In this document: piece after piece, positions 31,437 through 41,700 of the stretch
Layout: each line of letters opens with the position of its first letter
How positions within the stretch are numbered: the first letter of the stretch is position 1
DNA from: Symbiodinium natans
Lineage: Eukaryota > Sar > Dinophyceae > Suessiales > Symbiodiniaceae
Direction: 5' to 3'
NCBI GenBank assembly: GCA_905221605.1
Contig: CAJNDS010002542.1
Location: 124,001 to 188,000 of the forward strand
Length of the DNA stretch: 64,000 nucleotides
Notes under the pieces: model-generated
Told to the model about the DNA's origin: nothing
Databases searched by the model: none
What the model saw: the letters and a program-made list of their open reading frames with translations, nothing else
Translations under genes and position numbers: made by a program

Positions 31437-32450
31437 TGATCTGCCATTTTGCCCTTTCCCCCGAACATGGAACATGCGCACAGCGTACGTAGCACAGCTG
31501 ACTGCATGTACATGTTGCTGTCAAGACAGAGCACTGGAATTCCTGCACGCACATGCTGCTGACAAGACACCAGTTTGCCCTTTCCCCCGAACATGGAACA
31601 TGCGCACAGCGTACGTAGCACAGCTGACTGCATGTACATGTTGCTGTCAAGACAGAGCACTGCAATTCCTGCACGCACATGCTGCTGACAAGACACCAGT
31701 TTGCCCTTTCCCCCGAACATGGAACATGCGCACAGCGTACGTAGCACAGCTGACTGCATGTACATGTTGCTGTCAAGACAGAGCACTGGAAGTCCTGCAC
31801 GCACATGCTGCTGACAAGACACCAGTTTGCCCCCGAACATGGAACATGCGCACAGCGTACGTAGCACAGCTGACTGCATGTACATGTTGCTGTCAAGACA
31901 GAGCACTGCAAGTCCTGCACGCACATGCTGCTGACAAGACATCTGCCAGTTTGCCCTTTCCCCCGAACATGGAACATGCGCACAGCGTACGTAGCACAGC
32001 TGACTGCATGTACATGTTGCTGTCAAGACAGAGCACTGGAATTCCTGCACGCACATGCTGCTGACAAGACACCAGTTTGCCCCCGAACATGGAACATGCG
32101 CACAGCGTACGTAGCACAGCTGACTGCATGTACATGTTGCTGTCAAGACAGAGCACTGCAAGTCCTGCACGCACATGCTGCTGACAAGACATCTGCCAGT
32201 TTGCCCTTTCCCCCGAACATGGAACATGCGCACAGCGTACGTAGCACAGCTGACTGCATGTACATGTTGCTGTCAAGACAGAGCACTGGAATTCCTGCAC
32301 GCACATGCTGCTGACAAGACACCAGTTTGCCCTTTCCCCCGAACATGGAACATGCGCACAGCGTACGTAGCACAGCTGACTGCATGTACATGTTGCTGTC
32401 AAGACAGAGCACTGCAAGTCCTGCACGCACATGCTGCTGACAAGACATAG
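31437..32450 (+). repeat. Eight-unit ~126-bp array, unit 2
   Basis: The second copy of the array upstream of the transposase keeps the same order of 120, 126 and 130-bp spacings as unit 1. The array was therefore duplicated as a block and has not changed length since. Confidence 0.95.
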
Positions 32451-32807
32451 CGCAGCAACTTCACAACTCTCCAAACACGTCTAACACAGCAGCTCACTCC
32501 CAAGACATGTTCTGTACAGCTCGCACTAGTAGTGTCGTGAGTCGTTAGGGAAAACACTCGGAAACACGCCTTCGATGTTTTCCACGCGACGAGAGGTCGA
32601 GCTAGCAAACACCCTCCCTAGTAGTGTAGTGTCCTCAGGGAAAACACTGTAGCATTCCGAGACGGAGAAGGAAACACACCGTCGATGTTTTCCTAGCGAC
32701 TCGAGATCGAGCTAGCCATCACTGTCCTAACACGCCTCGCTTCTCATGATTGAAACTCCGGCCAAGGCGGCCACGCAGCCACAAGTCAGCAAATTATCTT
32801 GTCGGAG

Positions 32808-33047
32808 ACGGTGGATGGACAAAATCCTGCATGACCCCCTACGTTACACGTGTGCGACGGTTGGTAATCGAGCTCCCCGCACCCCTCAAATTTCAATGTT
32901 GCGTGCACATGTGGATGATGCAGGATTTCGGTCATTCGCGCATGTGCCGTTTCGAGGCATTCTAAGGACAACAATGTTAAGATTCAGGGTTTGGAAGGGA
33001 TGACCTGCGTAATAAAAGTGATGCAGGATTTCGTCCATCAACAGTAC
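32808..33047. repeat. 240-bp terminal repeat, copy 3 (right end)
   Basis: The third copy stops at CAGTAC, where copies 1 and 2 continue CGAGTAG and this one continues into host sequence (AACAGCATAGTGG). This defines the right boundary of the array. Confidence 0.85.
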
Positions 33048-33392
33048 AACAGCATAGTGGATACGAGCCCTTCTCCCCGCCCCAAACTTGGGAGGTGGAA
33101 GAAAAGCCATCAACTGCAAAGGCGAGGCCATCCTACACCGCGCGGCCCCTACACCCTCAACTCTATACCCCGAACAGTGCACACCAAGCTCTAAACCGTG
33201 AACCCTGATCTACTTGGGTCGCTCTCGGGTCTCTTTTTGGGTCCCCGAGGATAAGGCACCCTGAAGGGACCCTAAGTTGGAAAACTATCCAAACAAACCT
33301 GCACCATCAAGCCAAAACCCTAGCCCTAAACCCTAAACCCTAAACCCCAAGCCCTAAACCCCAGACCCTATGCATGCCCTTTGCTTCTGCAG

Positions 33393-33438
33393 AGGTGATC
33401 ATCGACCGCTTCGGGCGATATCCGCCTCTCAGACGCAC
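33393..33438 (+). CDS. Candidate internal exon (possible DUF924-like fragment)
   Basis: A strong acceptor, TTTGCTTCTGCAG, is followed by EVIIDRFGRYP. The short text is reminiscent of the RFGRFPHRN signature of DUF924 proteins, but the match is only about eight residues and the continuation does not fit. The family hint is weak; the exon itself is plausible. Confidence 0.35.
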
Positions 33439-33459
33439 TTTTCGGATGTAGGGACCTTT

Positions 33460-34660
33460 GTGTAAAGCCTTGGGTTTTAGGGTTTTGGGTTTTAGGGTTT
33501 GGGTTTAGGGTTTGTTTTGGGTTCTGGGGTGTTTTTTGACTTCAGGGTTTTAGGGTTTACATAGGGCTTTCAGGTTTTGGAGTTTTTATTCTTTCAGGGG
33601 GGTTTTAGGGGTTTTAGGGGGATTTTTAGGGGGTTTTAGGGGGTTTTAGGGTGCTTTGTAAACTTCATTATGACATCGAAAGTGGAAACCGTTCTCCGAC
33701 TGCACTGGGGAACCCGCTAAAAACAAAAACCTAACAATTTCCCTAAGCACCAAACCCAAAACGACCCAAAGCTCCCAAACCCAAAGCCTTCCCGAAGCTT
33801 CTAAACCTCCTAAACCCTAAACATGCCCTGAACCTAAAACCTAAACTCTTGTGTTCAAAACGATCCCGGCCTTTGCCGCCGGACCCGCACCCGGGTTTGG
33901 GGTTTAGGGTTAAGGGTTATACCCACTCCTTGCGGACCCTTGCCTGTTCATGGTACTTAGTAACCGAATTATCACCGTACTTATAACCCGATTATAACCC
34001 TTATCAGGTTTTTCAGGGGCTTCAAGGTGGGTTTGCACTCCTAGTTGGGTAAACCCTAAACCCTAAACCCTAAACCCTAAACCTTAAACCCCTGAGCCTC
34101 CAAGTGTGGTCTGCCACTCGGGGCGAAGCGCATGATGCCGTCGAAGGGTGCAGGTTTAGGGTTCAGGGTTCATCGGGCTCTAAAGGCTTTAAATGGGGCT
34201 TATCGGGTTTACATGGGCTTAAAAGGGCTTCTCAGAAGGGTTTTAAGAGGCAGAAACTGGCCTGTTCCTTTCAGGCTTGGCTTGAGTGACCCTAAACCTA
34301 AACCCTAAACCCTAAGACCCTAAACCCTAAACCCTAAATGCACCTGCACTGCAGGTCTTTACCCCACCCCCTCCCCCCCCCCCCCAAAAAAAAAAAAAAA
34401 AAAAAAACTGAACCTTAGCCTGCGTTTAAAGATGCAAGACCCTGAATCCAAAAGTTCCCGCATCCTAGAACCCCCAAAACATCCTCAAATATCTTCCTTG
34501 CATCTCCCAGGCCCGAAACCCCCAAACCCCAAGCCTTAAATTCTAAGCCCTAAGCACCTTAAAGACTGAATTCCCAGTCCTAAACAGCCTACACCCCCAA
34601 CCTTACAAGCCCCAGGCACCGCAAACACTAACCGTGAAAACCCTGCAATTAGACCCTAAA
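33460..34660. other. Filler with weak coding islands
   Basis: Degenerate TTTAGGG/TTTTAGGG (33,475-33,655) and CCCTAAA (34,052-34,095 and 34,290-34,340) surround small islands such as VFKTIPAFAAGPAP (33,848-33,896). A poly-C then poly-A tract lies at 34,371-34,407. I cannot join these into a gene. Confidence 0.6.
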
Positions 34661-34723
34661 CTTTTAACCCTAAAGACTAACCCCCAATCTTTAAACCCTC
34701 AACTCCCCAATATAAGAGCCCAG

Positions 34724-34795
34724 GTATCGAAACCCAGCACTGGGAAGGACAAACACCCCCGAAGAGGCAGAGACACTGCTGAAGCTGCTCTTAAG
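34724..34795 (+). CDS. Candidate internal exon, 24 codons
   Basis: Exactly 24 codons lie between AGCCCAG and GTTTGG, containing PSTGKDKHPRRGRDTAEAAL. It is basic and protein-like. Family unknown. Confidence 0.45.
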
Positions 34796-35279
34796 GTTTG
34801 GATTGGAGTCGGGAGGTTTAGGGGTTGAGGGGTTGAAGGTTTAGAGTGTTGTTTTTGCATTTTTGGTGTTAGGAATGGGGCTTGCATTTTACTTGTCGGG
34901 TTACAAGTACCCTTATCAGGTGATACACAGTTACGCTACTCATAACCCTTCATCTAGGTACCCATGATCCTTCAAGTATACCGTAAACCCTAAACCCTAA
35001 GCCCTAGGCCCGTAGGGTTTCAAGGTTCAGGATAGCCGCAATTCAGGATTGCTAATCCTCTAAAACCCCAAACTTCCTAAACCCGTTATTGGGGGAGTGG
35101 AAGGGTTTTTTGTCCTGGCGTTTAGGGTGGCTTTAGCAGTGTGTAGGCTGCCGTTGGGGAGCTGCAAGCCCCTTTCGCCCGGTGTGTGTAGTGTTGAAGT
35201 CAGAAACCCTGTACCTTAAGCCCTAGAACCCAAAGTTCAGACAACCCTATAGCCTTAAACCCGCACTCAGCCCTGCGCC

Positions 35280-35558
35280 CTAGGACCCCCAAAGTTTAAG
35301 GCAACCCGAAGAACAGGGGTTAGGGTTTAGGGGCCATGCAGATTTACACAGGGGGTGCTTGCAAATAAGATAGGGGTACCTTGCATACCGCTGAACTCGA
35401 GTGCTCCATGCCCGGTAGTCCAGGCCTTGTAGAGCCCAGGGCTCGTGGCCATGGCTACCATGGGAGCAGCTCTGCTGCAGGGAGACAACAAGAGCCGCAG
35501 CTTCGCTGAACAGCGTTAAGGGGTTCGGGTTGTGGGCGGTGGGTTTGGTTGGGTGCAC
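35280..35558 (-). CDS. Weak minus-strand coding candidate
   Basis: This unique island lacks telomere-like words in its middle. The minus strand is open and reads LFSEAAALVVSLQQS and later YRAWSTRVQRYARYPYLI. No ATG near a good context and no family match. It may be a remnant. Confidence 0.25.
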   Translation of the reverse strand: MHPTKPTAHNPNPLTLFSEAAALVVSLQQSCSHGSHGHEPWALQGLDYRAWSTRVQRYARYPYLICKHPLCKSAWPLNPNPCSSGCLKLWGS

Positions 35559-35787
35559 GGCTTCGGGTTTAAGGCTTAAAGCGGGGAAAGGTGGTAAGTT
35601 TAGGGTTACGGGGGTTTAAGGGTCTGGGGTTGATATTGTTTAACAGAATGTAAGGGGGAGGGCGGGCCTTGGCAGAAGCAGGGGCGCGAGAAGAAAACCC
35701 AAAACCCAAAACCCTTAAACCCTGAATCCCTACAAACCCTACAAACCCCAAAACCTAAACCCTGAACCCGAAACCCTAAACCCTAAG

Positions 35788-38700
35788 CTGCAAGGCAACC
35801 GACAGATCATCACTCTGACCAGAAGCAGAGCCTGGGAACGCGCCCTGCGCCTTTGGCGGCCACCCCAAACCCCAAACCCCAAACCCCAAACCCCAAACCC
35901 CAAACCCCAAACCCTACACTCCTCTGAGCACTACACTCCCCACAAGCCCAACAAGCCCTACGAAACCTGGACAAGCCCCTCTGATTCCAGGCCTTTCGAA
36001 GGCCGCTGCCAGCTAAGGTGGTCTCTTCGCCAGATGCCGGCAGACCAGGCAAGGACAACTAGTTCAGACCCGCCCCCCCTCACCCCGCCTCTCGCCACCT
36101 CGAGATCTAAGTACAGATCCAAGCCACCGAAATCTGAAACCTTTGTGCGCTAAGAACTACAACTTTAGATGAGCCAGTTGTCCTTTACTGGAACCCGAAA
36201 GGGTTCAGGGCCTTTTTTTGGGGTCAACCCTGCATCAACAAGCCTTCCAAAATACTCCCCCGAACCTTCACCAGGTCCACCAAGTCCATCCTGAAATCCC
36301 CCAAAAAAGCCCTCTAACCCCCACAGAACCCCCCACAAGACGCCCTTTAACAAACAGAAGCTTTAGGGTTTAGGGTTTAGGGTTTAGGGATAGCAACCCC
36401 CAAACAACTCGAGAAATATCCCAAGCTCACCAGGCACAGCCCACCGTGGTCGGCTACGGCGCAGGAATCCAGGCCTGCACGCGCAAACACCGCCAAAAAG
36501 CCCTCAACCCCAAGCCCTAAATCCTAGTCAGACCCTACAGTCTTAAACAGGGATTAGGTAAAACCCGGAGGGGCCTAAACCCTAAACCCCAAACCCGAAA
36601 CCCCAAACCCCAAACCCGAAACCCCAAACCCCAAACCCTAAACCCTAAACCCTAAACCCTAAACCCTCAATCCAGGCCTGTTCGCGCGCTGGGCTTTGGT
36701 TCCTGGGGCTCCGACTTCTCTCTGGCATGGCCCCTCGGGCTGGGCCTTTGTAGGGTTTAGGGTTTAGGGTTTAGGGTTTAGGGTTTAGGGTTTAGGGATT
36801 GGGGTTTAGGATTCGGGTTGAGGGTATAAGGTCTTGAGGGTCTTTGGGGTATTTAGGGTCTACAGGGTCTACAGGGTCTACAGTGTCTACAGGGCTTTAA
36901 AATTATAGGGGACTTCGCAGCCATAAAACCCTAAACACTAAACCCTAAACCCCAAACCCCAAACCCCAAACCCCTAAACCCTAAACCCTAAACCCTAAAC
37001 CCTAAACCCTAAACCCTAAACCCTAAACCCTAAACCCTAAACCCTAAACCCTAAACCCTAACCCGAAGCCAGTGAGCCGATAGGAGCCCAGAGCCAAGGC
37101 TGATGTCAGGGCCACGCCCAATGCTGCAAGCTCCCCGGTCCACTCCATTCTGGGAACCTAAACTCCAACCCTGGGGGTTTAGGGTTTAGGGTTTAGGGTT
37201 TAGGGTTTAGGGTTTAGGGTTTAGGGTTTAGGGTTTAGGGTTGAGGGTTCGAGGGCAAGCCTAAACCTGAACTCTCCAAACCCTGAAACCTCTGGTTTCA
37301 CCTGTCTTCGCTGTTCAGGGCCAACCACCCGCAACTCTTTTCGTTTTTACTTGGTAGCCCAGAGGTACCTTTTTCAGCCTGTTTTGTTAAGTTCCCTGAT
37401 AAAGAAACCAACCCAAAACAGGGCACCCTTTTTGTAATGTTGTGGGTCTTACAACTCATAGGGTCTGTAGGACTCAGGGCTTACATAGGCTTTAGGGAGT
37501 TTTAGGGGGTGTTTACCCTTAGGCTCAACATAGACCAATAACCTTTTATAGTAAGGCCTTTGGGCCCAAACACCTTCAAAAAGAGAGTCTGTGGAGCTAG
37601 GGTTTTGGGTTTAGGGTTTAGTGTTCGGGGTTGAGCGTGCTCAGCCTACTCCACGGCGATCAGCAGTCTGGGGGAGGAAGCGCAGTGGAAGCTAGCCTTC
37701 GAGATCTTCTCCGTTGCTGGGGCCGAGGAAGTTCAGTGGTTTACCCTAAACCCTTAACCTTAGACCCTAGACCCTGAGGAGGGTTTAGGCTATTATGGGG
37801 CTTATTTATTGGCATTAGGGTCGCGAAGTAGTGCTTACATCGCGGTATAGGTTTTATGACTGTAGCCTTCTGGGCTTCAAGTGTGCGATTGCGCGATTGT
37901 AGCCTTCTGGGTTTCAAGTGCCCTGGAGTTTGTTTGTCTTGTGTTTCGTGGAATTAGCCCCAAAAGCCCGAAAACCTAAACCCTAAACCCTAAACCCTAA
38001 ACCCTAAACCCTAAACCCTAAACTAAACCCACTGAGGGGATGCCCAGAGCTGCTACTTCGGCCACCAGGTTCAGCTACAATACCAGCATCACCGTCTGCG
38101 CGGAGGAGCCAACGGCTAAAGACGGGAACCTCATAATGACCAAGTTTAGGGTTTAGGGTTTAGGGTTTAGGGTTTATGGTTTAGGGTTCAAGAGCTCCTG
38201 GTCGAGCAGTTTCTCGTTTAGGTTCGCTGTTTAGACCATCGAAAAATACCCACCCACCCGGAGTTCCCATAACATTAAGAAATATAAAGTTTCTTCTTAT
38301 TTTTAGGATGCTCAACATCAAAACTGATGGGTTTGGGGTCTCAAGGGTTTAGGGTTTCAAGAGTTTAGGGACTCAAGGCTTTAGGGTCTCAAAGGGTTTA
38401 GGGGCTCAAGGGTTTAAGGTCTCAAGGGTTTAGGGTCTCAAGGGTTTAGGGTCTCAAGGGTTGAGGGGCTCCAGGCCGGGCCTTGCCCACGAATATTTGA
38501 GCCTTGCCCACGAATACTTGGGCCTTGCCCACGAATGTTTGGGCCTTGCCCACGAATCTTTGGGCCTTGCCCACGCATATTTGGGCCTTGCCCACGAACC
38601 AAAAGGCCCAAACAATTCGTGGGCAAGGCCCAAAATCCGAATATTTGGGCCTTGCCCACGAATCTGTGGGCCTTGCCCACGAATATTTGGGCCTTGCCCA

Positions 38701-41700
38701 CGAATATTTGGGCCTTGCCCACGAATCTTTGGGCCTTGCCCACGAATCGTGGGCCTTGCCCACGAATATTTGGGCCTTGCCCACGAATATTTGGGCCTTG
38801 CCCATGAATCTTTGGGCCTTGCCCACGAATCTTTGGGCCTTGCGCACGAATATTTGGGCCTTGCGCACGAATATTTGGGCCTTGCCCACGAATATTTGGG
38901 CCTTGCCCACGAATCTTTGGGCCTTGCCCACGAATCTTTGGGCCTTGCCCACGAATCTTTGGGTCTTGCCCACGAATCTTTGGGCCTTGCCCACGAATCT
39001 TTGGGCCTTGCCCACGAATATTTGGGCCTTGCCCACGAATATTTGGGCCTTGCCCACGAATATTTGGGCCTTGCCCACGAATATTTGGGCCTTTTTGCTC
39101 ATGAATCTTTGGGCCTTGCCCACGATTCTTTGGGCCTTGCCCACGAATCTTTGGGCCTTGCCCACGAATTTTTGGGCCTTGCCCACGATTCTTTGGGCCT
39201 TGCCCACGAATCTTTGGGCCTTGCCCACGAATCTTTGGGCTTTGCCCACGAATATTTGGGCCTTGCCCACGAATACCATTAAGGTTTATATGGTAGGAGA
39301 GGTTTAGGGTTTAGGATGTTTACTGGGGCTTCAGGTTTTGGGTTGATGTTCTCCCTGTATAGCTAGGCAGCTATGCAACTCCTTCCTGGAGAGATCCTGC
39401 ACGCCCTAAACCCCAAACCCTATAAACCCCAAAACCCACCCAAATGATCTGTCTGAGATTTTGGCCAAAACGAACGCTTGCATCCTCAAATTCGAAGCGC
39501 TATCGACCACCGTCGAAAAACCCATGTCAGGATGCCTTATCATCAGAAAGAAGAAGCCCCCCCCAGGGAGGAATGTCCTGGAGCCCTTGTTCTCTCAACA
39601 TCAACCAGCAATCACAACTTAACCCTAAAGTCGAAAGCAAACCCAGAAGCCCGAAAATGCCCAAGCCCTAAACCCTAAACCCTAAACCCTAAACCCTAAA
39701 AACCAGAGGAGCAGTGGGGGGGTGCATTGTCCCTCTTCTTCGAGATGCCATCAGCGAAGGCTTCCAGTGCTCCTCAAGTTAGGGTTCAGGGTTTAGGGTT
39801 TAGGGTTTAGGGTTTAGGGGTTAGGGGTTAGGTTTAGAGTTTAGGGTTTACGCTTGCGGGCCGGGCCTGCTTGAAGGTTCATGGTTTCTTGCATATGCTG
39901 GGTTATACATACCCACAAAACAGGTTATAACCGTAGTTGCCCTGACCCTTAAAACCCTACTTGTACGAACCCTAAACCCGAACCATAAACACTAAACCCT
40001 AAACCCTAACCCTAAACCCTAAATCCTAAACCCTAAACCTTAAACCCTCAACCCTAAACCCTAAACCCTAATGAAACCCTAAACCCTGAACCTCCAAGAT
40101 GGGCCCTACCACCCTCAGAAAGGGTAGCTGGGGCGCGGCCCGGTCTTGGGTTTGGTTTTTTTGGTTTTTGCATCTTGTGCTGGAGGGCAGCCGTGTCCAA
40201 GCTTTAAGAGCCGTCAGCCCTGCTTGGAGGTTCATGGGTACTTTTAGGGTTTAGGATTTAGGGTTTATAAGGGTTTAGGGTTTCTAAGGGTTTAGGGTTT
40301 ACGTTTTATATGGAGGTGTATAAGTATCCCAAATTGACGCTACAAACTTGCCCGACCTAGAACCTTACTTGTAGGTACCCGTACACCTCTACGTAGACCA
40401 GCCGCAGCATGGGACCCTCTGTCATTAGGGCTTCGTGGGGTCGATCGGGCTGGGGTTCTGTCGGGGTCTCACCGGGCCTATAGGGCTTATAGGGCTTATA
40501 GGGCTCATAGGGCTTATAGGGTCAGGTTACGGAGCCCTCAGTCGCCTGTATTGGAGCAGGTCGTGGCGGACGTCATCAGCTTCAACGCGACGGTGAGCTC
40601 TTCAGGAAGGGCAAGTCGTTGGCAGCATGCACTTTGTGTGCCCGGAGCTTCAAGCTTAAGGTTTTGGGGGGTTAAGGGGTTGTATAGGGTTGAGGGCTTA
40701 GAGGGTTTGCAACCCATGGGACCAGATATAGCAACTCTGGTGAGGAAGCCCCGACATAGGAGTCGCTTGCCGGATTCATAATGTCATAGCATCCAGCTGG
40801 CACCATTCTTACGATATCGGATTCAGGCCTGGTTAGGAAAAAATTAGCAGTTGACGACTTCTTAAATGCCCTTTCACGAGTGGTGCAAAGACTTGTAGGA
40901 ACCCAGATGCCACCCTTGTACCAGCAAGCCACCTTCCGATTTGAGGTGTTCTCGGGGTTGTCGACAGCACGACTTGCCGCCGACGGAATCGGCTGCAATG
41001 CCAGCATCAGTGCCTGTGGGAGGGGACACTGGCAACTCTCCTTGCTGCTGCTGTCATCAATGCTTCCCCGGAGCTTGGTACCTGACGAGATCAGCTATGG
41101 CTCGGCCATTAGCTCGTGCGCAAAGGCTGGAGAGTGGCAGCTCGCGCTTCAGCTGCTGTCAGACATGACTGCTGCTGAGGTTCTCACAAATCTAGTAATT
41201 CTCAACTCTGCCATCAGCGCCTGTGAGAAGCAGGGCGAGTGGCAGGTAGCGCTGCAGTTGCTGCAGGATGTCGCTCTCGCCAGGACCGTCTTTGGGAAGG
41301 GAAAGCGCTTCAGCTCTCCAGCTCTTTGGGAATGGGGGGGGGGTTTAGGGTTCGGGGGTTTAAGGTTTAGGGTGTAGGGTTTTGGGTCGGGTTGGGGGGT
41401 GGGGGATTCATTCACACGACCATTCAAAAAAAACATCTGTGTATTGGGTTTGGGGTCCTCAGCTGACCAGGCTTACAGCCGACATCATCACTTGCAGTGC
41501 CGCCGTCAGTTCCTGCGAGAAGGGCGGAGCCTGGCGTCAAGCGCTCGCGTTGCTTGCAGAGGTGGCCGCCATCAGGGAGCAACCAAACGTGGTCAGCTTC
41601 AGCGCTGGAATCTTGGCCGTTCTTTCAGGCAGAACGCCCCGAACAGGGCGATCATGTTCTCAAGCGTGTTCCCCTTTTATAGGCTTATAGGGCCTAATGT

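Larger units (their letters stand above)
22012..33047 (-). mobile_element. Tandem Rep/transposase composite element
   Basis: Two head-to-tail units (22,013-27,412 and 27,413-32,807) are followed by a third copy of the first 240 bp (32,808-33,047). The units differ by only four changes that I could see. Each holds, on the minus strand, a DDE transposase and a HUH/SF3 Rep-like gene. The extreme ends are inverted repeats of about 27 bp with four mismatches (left TGGATGGACAAAATCCTGCA; right complement TGATGGACGAAATCCTGCA), and both abut TA (22,012-22,013 and 33,045-33,046), as expected for Tc1/mariner insertion. Both outside flanks are ordinary host filler. The head-to-tail arrangement could come from a rolling-circle or circular intermediate, from unequal exchange, or from misassembly. 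Confidence 0.8.

Noticed and set aside
33393-33438. Confident DUF924 gene
   Set aside because: Only about eight residues resemble the family signature and the downstream residues do not match.
38446-39307. Long open frames on both strands (about 270 codons, LGLAHES or FVGKAQ repeats)
   Set aside because: They are produced by a 21-bp tandem repeat whose period is a multiple of three; all frames are open and no start, splice or domain evidence exists.
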